A DNA stretch of 64,000 nt, taken from the NCBI GenBank assembly GCA_963520725.1, contig CAUQSG010000002.1:36593-100592 (forward strand), given 5' to 3'. Both the position numbers and the translations under genes were made by a program. The stretch comes from JABCPE02 sp963520725 (GTDB taxonomy: Bacteria; Bacteroidota; Bacteroidia; Flavobacteriales; Weeksellaceae). Below the pieces are notes generated by a model. The model worked only from the letters and a program-made list of their open reading frames with translations, ran no database searches and was not told the origin of the DNA. Of the stretch, positions 43,731 to 51,937 are shown in pieces (positions within the stretch are counted from its first letter, which is position 1; the number at the start of each line of letters is the position of its first letter).

Positions 43731-44312
43731 ATGAAATTACCAAAGTCTGAACTCAGAAAAATCTACACAGAAAAAAGAAAATCCATGTCTTCTGCAGAAG
43801 TGGAGGATTTGTCTAAAAGTATTTTTGAACAGTTTTTAGGAGCATTTGATATGTCAAAAGTCAAAAATATGCATATTTTCCTTCCAATTAAACAGAAAAA
43901 TGAAGCTTCTACTTGGGATTTTATCAAATATTTTTGGGATAAAGGAATATCGGTATTTGTTCCTAAAATGGTACAAAACGAAATAAAGACTATCCAACTG
44001 AAACCAGATACGCCACTGAAAGAAAACGGCTGGGGAATTCTAGAACCAGAGGATGATTTTGTGGAAGATATTAAGTTTGATATTGTTATAACGCCTTTAT
44101 TATATTGTGATAATCAGGGAAATAGGGTGGGCTATGGCAAAGGTTTTTATGATATGTTTTTCTCAAAAATAGACCACAATACCCTAAAAGTGGGAGTTAG
44201 TTTTTTCCCACCAGTGGCATTGATATCGGATGTTTCTGAGCAGGATGTTCCCTTGGATTACTTGGTAACTCCTACAGAAGTGCTGTCTTTTATATCAAAA
44301 TCGATAAAGTAA
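43731..44312 (+). CDS. 5-formyltetrahydrofolate cyclo-ligase
   Basis: 193 residues. Converts 5-formyl-THF to 5,10-methenyl-THF with ATP. It shows the N-terminal basic motif LRKIYTEKRKSMS and the conserved nucleotide-binding end GNRVGYGKGFYDMFFSK near residue 128, followed by VGVSFFP and the D-VPLDYLVTP segment. Standard family length. Its last 55 bases overlap the 3' end of the convergent lipoprotein gene on the other strand. Confidence 0.93.
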   Translation: MKLPKSELRKIYTEKRKSMSSAEVEDLSKSIFEQFLGAFDMSKVKNMHIFLPIKQKNEASTWDFIKYFWDKGISVFVPKMVQNEIKTIQLKPDTPLKENGWGILEPEDDFVEDIKFDIVITPLLYCDNQGNRVGYGKGFYDMFFSKIDHNTLKVGVSFFPPVALISDVSEQDVPLDYLVTPTEVLSFISKSIK

Positions 44313-44830
44313 AACTTGAATTCTTTCACGAATTTCACAGGAGATTTTTTGAGAATATAGCTGGCTTTTTTATCGAAAAAACCAATACTTTTTCTGTCTT
44401 TTGTTATATATTCAACTGTAAAATTAGCGATATTAAGAGTGTCTTTATCGGTAATTTGTTTATCGATATCAAGATTTATAACCCGAATATTTTTTACCCT
44501 TAAACTATCCAGCTCAGCAATGAGAGGCTTGGTTTTGATAGAATCTGGCGATAAAAAATAACTATTGATTTGGTTATAAATCAGTGAATCTACTCCTGTA
44601 TTCCTATTCCCAGAGGCGTAGATGGCAGACAGGTCTAGCAGCTCCTGTATTTTTTGTTTTGTGATGTTATTGATGGCCTGTGCGCTATCCATTTTTATAG
44701 AAGGATAGGAAGTCTTGTTATGGTGTTTTATTTTATCCAAATCACTCATTTCTTCAGTCTCTTTTTTAGAGCAGGAAAAAACAAAAAGACATGAAATGAT
44801 AATGAGAAATAATGATTTAATTTTTTTCAT
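44258..44830 (-). CDS. Hypothetical lipoprotein of a membrane-sensor pair
   Basis: 190 residues from the ATG at 44830 (MKKIKSLFLIIISCLFVFSC); the lipobox Cys is at about residue 20. The mature part is charged and helical, then beta-rich (RVINLDIDKQITDKDTLNIANFTVEYITKD). No family recognised. Its start overlaps the stop of the upstream transmembrane protein by 14 bases, so they are cotranslated and probably act together at the envelope. The last 55 bases overlap the cyclo-ligase gene tail to tail. Confidence 0.72.
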   Translation of the reverse strand: MKKIKSLFLIIISCLFVFSCSKKETEEMSDLDKIKHHNKTSYPSIKMDSAQAINNITKQKIQELLDLSAIYASGNRNTGVDSLIYNQINSYFLSPDSIKTKPLIAELDSLRVKNIRVINLDIDKQITDKDTLNIANFTVEYITKDRKSIGFFDKKASYILKKSPVKFVKEFKFYFIDFDIKDSTSVGVTK

Positions 44831-45887
44831 TGTTTTCAATTTTGAATTTAATAGCAATAATCTTTCCATTTTCGATTTTGGTATCAAGAACCTTGAGATT
44901 TCGTAAAGACTGGGTAGGTGTGGTTACCAGACCGATGTATTTCTGTTTACTAAGCGTTTCTACGCCGTATATTTCGTTGTCAAATATCTGGTATATCAGA
45001 GCATTGTCACTGATTAGGTGATTTAGTTTTTGCTGTCTGTTTTTAATATGTTCTAATGATGAATTGTCCTTATCCTTCGTTGAATAATAATAAAGCATAA
45101 GAGCGTAATCATCTGGTTTTAAGGCAATATGCTCGACTTCTGGTGCATCTTCTAGATTTCTAAAAATCTCTACTTTTTCGTACAGAGGTGTACTTACTTC
45201 CATTCGTAGAGTTTTATCTTTCGTATTGATATAGAAGCACTCACCAGGGTTTACTTTATAGTGGATAGGAGATTCTTTTTCCTTGATTACTTTTATATTT
45301 ATTGTATTTTGAATAGCAGTTCCTCTGTCCGCATCTGTAAAACAGAATTGATAAGATTTTTTGAATAAGCCATCAGAATATAATAAAATGATAATAAATG
45401 AGGCTAAAATAACCGAAATAATTACCCATATATAGGCTTTTATATTAGAAAAAACTTTCTTTTGTTTGGGTTGATTTTCCGTGGTTTTTGTTTCTAATAA
45501 AGCGATAGTGTTTTCTGCTTTTTCTTCAAATTCAGGCTCTGGTAAGGATTCAGCTTCAACTTCAACATCATTTTCTAAATCTGCTGCTTCCTCCTCAGAA
45601 AAACTTTTTTTAAATTCATACCAAGACTGGTATCCGATATATGCCGAAAATATATTCAGCATGTCTATTCTTGGCAGTTTATCTATGTTTGTAGATTTGA
45701 AATAGGTGTAAAAAGTCTTTTCACTGATACTTCCTTTGACTTTTTTTCTTAAATCTTCTTGGAAATATACAATGTCTATTCCCTTCCATTGAGAAATATC
45801 CTCCTCAGAAGGGCTGTGATTCTTCAGATATTCTATCTGAATTTCCTTTTTTAATCGCTCAAAACACTCTAAATCCAAATTACTCAA
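44817..45887 (-). CDS. Membrane protein with cytoplasmic Bacteroidetes N-terminal domain
   Basis: 356 residues. The N-terminal 95 residues (EDISQWKGIDIVYFQEDLRKKV, then SISEKTFYTYFKS and IDMLNIFSAYIGYQSWYEFKKSF) follow a small helical module that recurs at the N-terminus of many Bacteroidetes proteins. A Glu-rich linker comes next, then one membrane span (AYIWVIISVILASFIIILLYS, about residues 150-170) and an extracytoplasmic domain of about 185 residues. One-span sensor or scaffold topology is clear; the function is not. It forms an overlapping pair with the lipoprotein gene downstream. Confidence 0.72.
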   Translation of the reverse strand: MSNLDLECFERLKKEIQIEYLKNHSPSEEDISQWKGIDIVYFQEDLRKKVKGSISEKTFYTYFKSTNIDKLPRIDMLNIFSAYIGYQSWYEFKKSFSEEEAADLENDVEVEAESLPEPEFEEKAENTIALLETKTTENQPKQKKVFSNIKAYIWVIISVILASFIIILLYSDGLFKKSYQFCFTDADRGTAIQNTINIKVIKEKESPIHYKVNPGECFYINTKDKTLRMEVSTPLYEKVEIFRNLEDAPEVEHIALKPDDYALMLYYYSTKDKDNSSLEHIKNRQQKLNHLISDNALIYQIFDNEIYGVETLSKQKYIGLVTTPTQSLRNLKVLDTKIENGKIIAIKFKIENNEKN

Positions 45888-45993
45888 AACACGAATTTAT
45901 GTTTAATTTACTGATAATCAGTGTTCTTTATTTGTAAAATATTTTACAAAGATATTACAATTATTTTTCATAGGCAATTTTTTTTTCTCGCTA

Positions 45994-46001
45994 TATCTTT
46001 G
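45994..46001 (+). promoter_or_regulatory. -7 box of the Ala-rich lipoprotein gene
   Basis: TATCTTTG fits TAnnTTTG and is followed by a leader of about 70 bases to the ATG at 46079. A -33 TTG is not evident; a T-run lies just upstream. Confidence 0.5.
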
Positions 46002-46078
46002 CCCTGTTGATTTGATGTTCAGATTAACAAGTTGAGTCAAGAAATTTAATTTTAACCGTTTAAAAAATTTTTATTATT

Positions 46079-46372
46079 ATGAAAAAGTCATTATTTGCAG
46101 CTGCTGTTGTAGCATTAGCATTAGTATCTTGTAACAAAAAAGCTGAAGAAGTAAAAGACGCTGTTGATTCTACAGCTCAAGAAACTGCTGCTGCTGTTGA
46201 TTCTGCTGCTGGTGCTGCTGTTGATTCTGCTGCTGTTAAAGCTGAAGAAGTAAAAGATGCTGCTGCTGCTAAAGCTGAAGAAGTAAAAGATGCTGCTGCT
46301 GCTAAAGTAGAAGAAGGAGCTGCTAAAGTAGAAGCTGCTGCTAAAGAAGTAAAAGAAGAAGTTAAAAAATAA
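46079..46372 (+). CDS. Ala/Glu/Lys-rich helical lipoprotein
   Basis: 97 residues. The lipoprotein signal ends in ALVSC (Cys at residue 18). The mature chain uses almost only Ala, Glu, Lys, Val and Asp, with repeats of the type KAEEVKDAAAAK, predicted as one long amphipathic helix. It resembles small Lpp-like or LEA-like envelope proteins; function unknown. It has its own promoter box and a strong terminator, so it is a single-gene unit and probably well expressed. Confidence 0.82.
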   Translation: MKKSLFAAAVVALALVSCNKKAEEVKDAVDSTAQETAAAVDSAAGAAVDSAAVKAEEVKDAAAAKAEEVKDAAAAKVEEGAAKVEAAAKEVKEEVKK

Positions 46373-46398
46373 TTTAACTCTTAAGAAACAATTAAAGT

Positions 46399-46428
46399 CT
46401 CTCACTAATTTTAGTGAGAGATTTTTTG
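46399..46428. terminator. Terminator shared by the lipoprotein and methyltransferase genes
   Basis: CTCTCACTAA (46399-46408) pairs with TTAGTGAGAG (46411-46420), followed by ATTTTTTG. The right arm contains the stop codon of the convergent methyltransferase gene. Confidence 0.8.
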
Positions 46429-47181
46429 TCTTAGTATCTCATAGCAGCTTATAGCGACAGCATTGCTTAGATTGAGAGAGTCTATCGTTCCTGCCATTGG
46501 GACGATGATGTTTTCTCCTTTTCCTCTCCAAAAATCACTCAACCCAGAATGCTCCGTTCCGAATACAATGGCTGATTTTCCAGTCAGGTTCTTTTCATTT
46601 ATCCCTTTAGAATCGGTGTTCATTATGGTGGTAAATATCTGAAAATCATTCTTTTTCAAGAAATCAACCACTTCTTGGTTTTCTGCTTGAAAGAAATTCA
46701 TCCCAAAGAGACAGCCCACGCTGCTTCGGATAACATTAGGATTATAAAAATCTGTTCTAGAATCCGTGATGACAAGGGCGTCTATCCCAAAAGCCTCGCA
46801 GCTGCGCAAAACCGCTCCTAAATTCCCAGGTTTTTCTATGCTTTCCAGCACGATGATGGAGGAATTTTCTTTTGATTTAAAATCATTCAGTGAGGTTTCT
46901 TTTTCTTTGTAAATACCGATAATTCCCTCGGAAGAGCCTCTGTAAGCTATTTTTTCATAAACTTCGCGAGAAACCAGATGTATTTTCCCTTTTGGGAAGT
47001 CTGTTCCGAAAATCTCTTCGCAAATGAAAAATTCCACCGCTTCAAAATCAAATTTCAAAGCCCTTTCGTTTTCTTGTCTTCCTTCTGCAGCGAATATTTT
47101 GAGTTTTTTTCTCTCGTTGTTTTTAGTGAGAATTTTGGCTAGTTTTTTTATTTTTTCGTTTTGAAGACTTTGTATAATCAT
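46411..47181 (-). CDS. TrmH/SpoU-family RNA methyltransferase
   Basis: 256 residues. An SPOUT-fold, SAM-dependent 2'-O-methyltransferase of rRNA or tRNA. An N-terminal substrate-binding part (IIQSLQNEKIKKLAKI, then FAAEGRQENERAL) precedes the knot domain with VLESIEKPGNLGAVLRSCEAFG near residue 112, IVFGTEHSGLS near 208 and IPMAGTIDSLNLSNAVAIS near 230. The exact target nucleotide is not determinable. It is followed upstream by rmuC with a six-base gap on the same strand. Confidence 0.92.
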   Translation of the reverse strand: MIIQSLQNEKIKKLAKILTKNNERKKLKIFAAEGRQENERALKFDFEAVEFFICEEIFGTDFPKGKIHLVSREVYEKIAYRGSSEGIIGIYKEKETSLNDFKSKENSSIIVLESIEKPGNLGAVLRSCEAFGIDALVITDSRTDFYNPNVIRSSVGCLFGMNFFQAENQEVVDFLKKNDFQIFTTIMNTDSKGINEKNLTGKSAIVFGTEHSGLSDFWRGKGENIIVPMAGTIDSLNLSNAVAISCYEILRQKISH

Positions 47182-47187
47182 GTTTTT

Positions 47188-48678
47188 TTATTCATTGGTT
47201 GGTTCAGAATTGTCAATTAAACTCTGTGGAAGCTCTTTTTTATTTTTTATTCCCAGAGATTTCATCTTTTGGGTCTGCGTGATGAGGTTGTCCCTTCCGC
47301 TGTGCAGCTGTTTGTAAGCCTCTGTGTAGGAAGCTTTTGCTTGGTCTATATTTTTGCCGACTTTTTCAAGGTTTTCCACAAAATTCACAAATTTATCATA
47401 GAGTTTAGCACCTCTTTCTGCGATTTCTATGGAATTTCTGTTTTGATATTCCCGTTTCCAAAGGTCTGCTATCAGTTTTAAAGAAGTGATGAGATTGCTC
47501 GGATTCAGCAGTAAAATTCTTCGTTCATAGGCGTAGTTCCATAGATTAGGGTTGGCCTGCATCGCCGCGATATAGGCTGGTTCGCTCGGGATAAACATCA
47601 TCACGAAATCCAAGGATTTTCCATAATCATCATACGCCTTTTGAGAAAGCTGCTGAATGTGGTTTTTCACCGAAGCTAAATGCTGGTTTAGTTTTATTTG
47701 ATAGACTTCTGGGTCGGTTTCATCTACCAGCTCTGTGAAAGCAGTGAGCGAAACTTTGGAGTCTATAATTACATTTCGTTCATCGGGATATTTTATCACG
47801 GCATCAGGACGCATTTTCTTCCCTGAAAACTCGGAAAATAGGGCTTTGTTGTCCTCATTTCGCAGTTCGTGTTCTAGGAAATATTCCCGCCCTTTTACGA
47901 GGCCAGATTTCTCTAAAATACTCTCCAAAATCATTTCGCCCCAGTTTCCCTGTGTTTTGCTTTCTCCTTTTAGGGCGCGGGTCAGCCTTTTGGCATCTTC
48001 GGAAATCTGCTGGTTTAGGGAGGCTAGTTCTTTTACTTTTTCGCCGAGAGAGAAGCGCTCTTTTGCTTCTTTGTCATAGGTTTCGTTTACTCGGTTTTTT
48101 AGTTCTATTATTTTTTCTTGGAACGGATCCAAAATATTTTTTAGGTGAGTTTGGTTCAGGTTCGTGAATTTCTCTGTTTTTTCTTCTAAAATTTTGTTGG
48201 CAATGTTTTCAAAATGGAGTTTGCTTTCCTCTTGTAGTTTTTGGGAAAGGTTTTTCTGCTCTTCCATGGAGCTTTGCAGGTTTTTGTTTTCTGCCAAAAG
48301 TTCAGATATTTTAGCAAAATACTCTTGTTTTTCTTGATTTAGACGAGAAATATTTTGATTTAGAATTTCATTTGTTTTTCGGAGTTCTGCGATTTGTTCG
48401 TTTTGAAGGTCTTTCTCTGCGGATACTTTTATGAGTTGGTTTTCGGTAGTATTCAGCTTTTCCCTTTGGTTGGCAGAAAATTCTCTTTCTCCTTTAATCT
48501 GTTCCAAAAGTTCATCGATTTTGCCTTCTGCATTGCTGAGTTCAGTTTCTTTTTTAACGAAATTTTGCTGTAATTCCTCAAAGATATTTCGAGAGATTTG
48601 GGAAGATTTTAATGCAAAATATACAGCCGCACCGCCTACTGTAAGACCCAGCGCCAGCCCTAAAAATAGATAAAACAT
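47188..48678 (-). CDS. rmuC: DNA recombination protein RmuC
   Basis: 496 residues. An N-terminal membrane segment (FYLFLGLALGLTVGGAAVYFAL) and a long coiled coil (about residues 30-220) precede the RmuC nuclease-like domain: QGNWGEMILESILEKSGLVKGREYF near 245, RPDAVIKYPDERNVIIDSKVSLTAF near 290, and VMMFIPSEPAYIAA near 360. Members limit DNA inversion and mobile-element spread in other bacteria. It is cotranscribed with the SpoU gene. Confidence 0.93.
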   Translation of the reverse strand: MFYLFLGLALGLTVGGAAVYFALKSSQISRNIFEELQQNFVKKETELSNAEGKIDELLEQIKGEREFSANQREKLNTTENQLIKVSAEKDLQNEQIAELRKTNEILNQNISRLNQEKQEYFAKISELLAENKNLQSSMEEQKNLSQKLQEESKLHFENIANKILEEKTEKFTNLNQTHLKNILDPFQEKIIELKNRVNETYDKEAKERFSLGEKVKELASLNQQISEDAKRLTRALKGESKTQGNWGEMILESILEKSGLVKGREYFLEHELRNEDNKALFSEFSGKKMRPDAVIKYPDERNVIIDSKVSLTAFTELVDETDPEVYQIKLNQHLASVKNHIQQLSQKAYDDYGKSLDFVMMFIPSEPAYIAAMQANPNLWNYAYERRILLLNPSNLITSLKLIADLWKREYQNRNSIEIAERGAKLYDKFVNFVENLEKVGKNIDQAKASYTEAYKQLHSGRDNLITQTQKMKSLGIKNKKELPQSLIDNSEPTNE

Positions 48679-48771
48679 GCCTTAACTTTTTAAACTCCGA
48701 AAAGTACAAATAAAGAATTAGAAAATAAAATTTTAAAAAGCATATCTTTGCAAAAATTTTGAAATTCATCA

Positions 48772-50028
48772 ATGACAAAAACAGGAAGAATAGAACTAAT
48801 GGCACCCGCGGGAGATTTTACTTCTCTGCAGGCGGCTTTGGATAATGGAGCAGATTCAGTGTATTTCGGGGTGGAACAGCTTAACATGAGAGCGAGAGCC
48901 TCCATGAACTTTACCCTAGATGACCTGCCAGAAATCAGCAGAAGATGTAAGGAAAAAGGCGTGAGAACTTACCTTACGCTCAATACGATAATCTACGACC
49001 ACGACCTTTCCATCATCAAAACCCTTTTGGATAAAGCCAAGGCGGCAGACCTTACGGCTGTAATTGCGATGGATCAGGCTGTAATCGCCTATGCAAGGCA
49101 GATAGGAATGGAGGTGCATATTTCCACGCAGATAAATATTACCAATATAGAAACGGTTAAGTTCTATGCGCTCTTTGCGGATACGATGGTGATGAGCCGA
49201 GAACTCAGCGTTACTCAGGTAAAGAAAATCTGTCAGCAGATAGAAAAAGAGCAGATAAAAGGCCCTTCTGGTAATTTGGTAGAAATAGAGATTTTCGGGC
49301 ATGGTGCGCTTTGTATGGCGGTTTCTGGGAAGTGTTATCTAAGTCTACACTCTCATAATTCATCCGCGAATAGAGGAGCATGTAAGCAAAACTGCCGTAA
49401 GAAATATACCGTGATAGACCAAGAAAGCGGTTTCGAAATAGAATTAGACAACGAGTATATGATGTCGCCAAAGGATTTGTGTACTATCAATTTCCTTGAC
49501 CAAATTGTAGATGCAGGAGTGAAAGTCCTTAAATTAGAAGGACGGGGCAGAGCGCCAGAATATGTAGCAACGGTTACTAAATGCTACCGCGAGGCGATAG
49601 ACTCCATAGCCGATGGTACCTATTCCCAAGAAAAAGTGGCAGACTGGATGAGCCGACTAGAAACAGTCTATAACCGTGGTTTCTGGAGTGGTTATTACCT
49701 TGGGCAGAAACTAGGCGAGTGGTCGCCAAACTCAGGTTCTAACGCTACACAGAAAAAAGTCTATATCGGAAGAGGAACACACTATTACCCAAAAACCAGC
49801 ATTGCGGAATTCCTTATAGAAGCATTTGATTTTAATGTAGGCGATAAGGTTCTTATCCAAGGGCCAACCACAGGTTCCCAAGAAATGGTTGTAGAAAGTA
49901 TGATGGTAGAAGGGAAGGGTGACAGCCAAAAAGCCACTAAGTCTGATGTGGTTACCTTCAAAACGGATTTCCGTGTAAGGCCAAGCGACAAACTCTACAA
50001 AATAGTAAAAAACGATACAATAGCTTAG
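48772..50028 (+). CDS. U32 peptidase-family protein, TrhP-like
   Basis: 418 residues. Radical-free U32 family member, probably for tRNA uridine 5-hydroxylation (TrhP/YegQ type) rather than proteolysis. It starts IELMAPAGDFTSLQAALDNGADSVYFG. The cysteines in CMAVSGKCYLSLHSHNSSANRGACKQNCRKKY (near residue 180-215) are the conserved U32 iron-sulfur-type ligands, and LKLEGRGRAPEYVATV follows near 255. The C-terminal domain has the beta-rich extension of this group. A strong terminator follows. Confidence 0.9.
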   Translation: MTKTGRIELMAPAGDFTSLQAALDNGADSVYFGVEQLNMRARASMNFTLDDLPEISRRCKEKGVRTYLTLNTIIYDHDLSIIKTLLDKAKAADLTAVIAMDQAVIAYARQIGMEVHISTQINITNIETVKFYALFADTMVMSRELSVTQVKKICQQIEKEQIKGPSGNLVEIEIFGHGALCMAVSGKCYLSLHSHNSSANRGACKQNCRKKYTVIDQESGFEIELDNEYMMSPKDLCTINFLDQIVDAGVKVLKLEGRGRAPEYVATVTKCYREAIDSIADGTYSQEKVADWMSRLETVYNRGFWSGYYLGQKLGEWSPNSGSNATQKKVYIGRGTHYYPKTSIAEFLIEAFDFNVGDKVLIQGPTTGSQEMVVESMMVEGKGDSQKATKSDVVTFKTDFRVRPSDKLYKIVKNDTIA

Positions 50029-50031
50029 TGT

Positions 50032-50068
50032 AATCCTCTCCTTTTTAGGAGAGGATTATTATTTTTTG
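50032..50068 (+). terminator. Terminator after the U32 gene
   Basis: AATCCTCTCCT and AGGAGAGGATT (50032-50057) pair perfectly over 11 bp with a TTTT loop; ATTATTTTTTG follows. The remaining 150 bases to the ferredoxin gene hold only an AT-rich promoter region with TACCTTCG near 50,200. Confidence 0.85.
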
Positions 50069-50216
50069 CTATTGGATTATGGAATTTTGTTTTTAGAATT
50101 AAATAAAAAATATACGAAGACTTGAATAAAGTCGTAATTACTTCCAAAGTGACCACAAAAAGGAAAACAGAGTAAAGAAATTTTAAAATTATTTATTACC
50201 TTCGCATCAAAAATAA

Positions 50217-50447
50217 ATGGTAATCGTTACACTACAAAGGGAGAAATGCATAGGCTGTAACTACTGTGCTGAGTTTGCTCCTGAATACTTCCGAATGTCC
50301 AAAAAAGACGGAAAATCCGTTCTGCTGAAATCCGTAGAGAAAAAAGGTTTTCACACCTTAAAAACACCGATAGAAGAAGCCTATGAACCTTGTGAAAAGG
50401 CAGCAAAGGCATGCCCTGTGAAAATAATCTCTGTAAAATCTATCTAA
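50217..50447 (+). CDS. Small 4Fe-4S ferredoxin
   Basis: 76 residues. CIGCNYC (Cys at residues 11, 14 and 17) plus the distal Cys in KACPVKII provide four ligands for one 4Fe-4S cluster, with an extra Cys in EPCEKA between them. A cytoplasmic electron carrier of unknown partner. It starts with ATG at the end of an AT-rich leader and is followed 28 bases later by the MscS-type gene. Confidence 0.88.
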   Translation: MVIVTLQREKCIGCNYCAEFAPEYFRMSKKDGKSVLLKSVEKKGFHTLKTPIEEAYEPCEKAAKACPVKIISVKSI

Positions 50448-50475
50448 AAATAGTTTCAAAATATCTTTTTGGGAA

Positions 50476-50997
50476 ATGGAAGTGTTAGACAATGTCTTTT
50501 TTAATTCGTATCAGCGCGAGATAGTGGCAACTGCTGTGGTGCTGCTTTTTTCTTTGTTTATAAGGTTTGTGATTTCTACTTTGGTGGGTAGATTTGGGAA
50601 AAAATCGGGTTTCTCAAAGCCGAGAATCAGGCTGGTTCTCAAATACATAGATTTTCTGATAAGTATTTTTATAATCCTGACTTTGGTTCCAGTCTGGGGA
50701 GTGGAGCGAAAACAGGCGTTTCTGGTGATTTCTTCTATTTTTACCGTGATAGGTGTGGCGATGTTTGCCCAGTGGTCTATCTTGAGCAATATCACGGCGG
50801 GGATTATTATTTTCTTTTCATTTCCGTTTAGAATAGGAGACAAAATAAAAATACTGGACAAAGATGTCCCGATAGAAGCCGAAATAATAGACATAAGGCT
50901 GCTGTATACACTCCTAAAAACTGATAGTGGAGAGCGAATTTCCTACCCAAATAATCTATTTCTGCAAAAAGGAATAGCCATTGTTAGTAAAAGCTAA
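50476..50997 (+). CDS. Short MscS-family mechanosensitive channel
   Basis: 173 residues. Three membrane segments are visible, the last being the pore helix (IGVAMFAQWSILSNITAGIII). The beta domain (FPFRIGDKIKILDKDVPIEAEIIDIRLLYTLLKTDSGERISYPNNLFLQKGI) follows, and the protein ends there, lacking the lower alpha/beta vestibule of full MscS proteins (about 280 residues). The reading frame is clean, so this is a natural short form or a 3' truncation. Its stop overlaps the convergent XRE gene by four bases. Confidence 0.85.
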   Translation: MEVLDNVFFNSYQREIVATAVVLLFSLFIRFVISTLVGRFGKKSGFSKPRIRLVLKYIDFLISIFIILTLVPVWGVERKQAFLVISSIFTVIGVAMFAQWSILSNITAGIIIFFSFPFRIGDKIKILDKDVPIEAEIIDIRLLYTLLKTDSGERISYPNNLFLQKGIAIVSKS

Positions 50998-51362
50998 AGC
51001 ATAGTTTGTTGTTTTAATAAACTTTTTAAAAGGGCGATTTGCTCATCTTTTGCTTGTATGAGTTTTTCATAAACATCTTTGTTGTCTTGATATAGGTTTT
51101 GAACTTGTTGATGTCCAACACTGTTTTCCTTAATGTCCTGATTATAAATAGTTTGTTTATTTAATTCCAATATTTCTGCAACATCTGTTTCCAGTAGTTT
51201 GGCAATCATAAAAAGTCTTTCTACACTTATTTTTGTGGAATTACTTTCTAGTTTAGCATATGAAGCTTGCGTAAGGTCTAATTCGTGTGCCATATATTCT
51301 TGGCTGTAGCCTTTTAGTTCTCTGTATTTTCTAATATTTTTCCCAATAATGTCATTATTCAT
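50994..51362 (-). CDS. XRE-family HTH regulator with coiled-coil tail
   Basis: 122 residues. The HTH (IRKYRELKGYSQEYMAHELDLTQASYAKLES, residues 10-41) is of the Cro/C1 type. The C-terminal 35 residues (YQDNKDVYEKLIQAKDEQIALLKSLLKQ) form a coiled coil for oligomerisation. A -7 box TATATTTG lies at 51382-51389 on the minus strand. It is divergent from two small membrane-protein genes that it may control, an inference from layout. Confidence 0.88.
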   Translation of the reverse strand: MNNDIIGKNIRKYRELKGYSQEYMAHELDLTQASYAKLESNSTKISVERLFMIAKLLETDVAEILELNKQTIYNQDIKENSVGHQQVQNLYQDNKDVYEKLIQAKDEQIALLKSLLKQQTML

Positions 51363-51381
51363 AATAAGATTTATTTATTCG

Positions 51382-51441
51382 CAAATATAATAAAATATTC
51401 TTAAAAGTAATTATTTTTTTTAGGAAATAGAAGTACATTTG
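51382..51441. promoter_or_regulatory. Divergent promoter region of the XRE gene and small ORFs
   Basis: On the minus strand TATATTTG (51382-51389) faces the XRE gene; on the plus strand TACATTTG (51434-51441) faces the small membrane-protein genes. Both match TAnnTTTG. The two boxes are only 45 bases apart, so one bound regulator could affect both. Confidence 0.55.
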
Positions 51442-51642
51442 TCTAATAATAAAAATGCAAGAATTGTGGGTAATAGTTCATACGGAAGAGGTCATAAAGA
51501 TGGTTATGAAAAAGGGTTTGAGGAAGGTAGAAAAAAAGGATATAACCAAGGAAAGAGTGATTATACAGGATGTTTGCATATTGTTGCATTTATGGTAGGA
51601 AGTATTATTAGTGTTTTTGCTCTTGTCGTTAGTGTGATATAA
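51439..51642 (+). CDS. Small Gly/Lys-rich single-span membrane protein
   Basis: 67 residues if TTG at 51439 is used, 58 if the in-frame GTG at 51466 is used. The TTG is part of the TACATTTG promoter box, which favours the GTG start. The N-terminal half is charged and Gly-rich (YGRGHKDGYEKGFEEGRKKGY) and the C-terminal half is one membrane segment (CLHIVAFMVGSIISVFALVVSVI). No family recognised. It precedes a glycine-zipper gene by 25 bases. Confidence 0.55.
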   Translation: MSNNKNARIVGNSSYGRGHKDGYEKGFEEGRKKGYNQGKSDYTGCLHIVAFMVGSIISVFALVVSVI

Positions 51643-51667
51643 ATTGAAGTCTAATTAATAATAAATT

Positions 51668-51889
51668 ATGAGTAAACTAGTTAAAGTAAAAGACAACGCC
51701 CCTTCAATTAAGGATAAAATGAAAAAGGATCCTACAAAGGTTAATAGAAATGGGGTCGGAGGAGGTGCAGTAGTGGCAGCAGGTGGGACAATAGGTATGT
51801 TTATAGGTGGTCCCGTTGGCGCATTGGTAGGAGCCGCAGTAGGAGGACTAATAGCAGTAGCAATGGCTGAAGATGCTAATGATAAATAA
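51668..51889 (+). CDS. Glycine-zipper small membrane protein
   Basis: 73 residues. A basic N-terminus (KLVKVKDNAPSIKDKMKKDP) is followed by a glycine-zipper hairpin of two short membrane segments (GGGAVVAAGGTIGMFIGGPV and ALVGAAVGGLIAVAMA). Such proteins can oligomerise in membranes; pore-forming peptides, bacteriocins and envelope proteins all use this plan, so function is open. A perfect terminator follows 14 bases after the stop. Confidence 0.7.
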   Translation: MSKLVKVKDNAPSIKDKMKKDPTKVNRNGVGGGAVVAAGGTIGMFIGGPVGALVGAAVGGLIAVAMAEDANDK

Positions 51890-51903
51890 GGAAAGTATAT
51901 AGA

Positions 51904-51937
51904 AAAGGTAGATTTATAAATCTACCTTTATTTTTTT
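51904..51937. terminator. Terminator between glycine-zipper and yifB genes
   Basis: A perfect 26-base palindrome (51904-51929, arms AAAGGTAGATTTA and TAAATCTACCTTT) followed by ATTTTTTTAC. It serves the plus-strand small genes and the convergent yifB gene. Confidence 0.85.
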
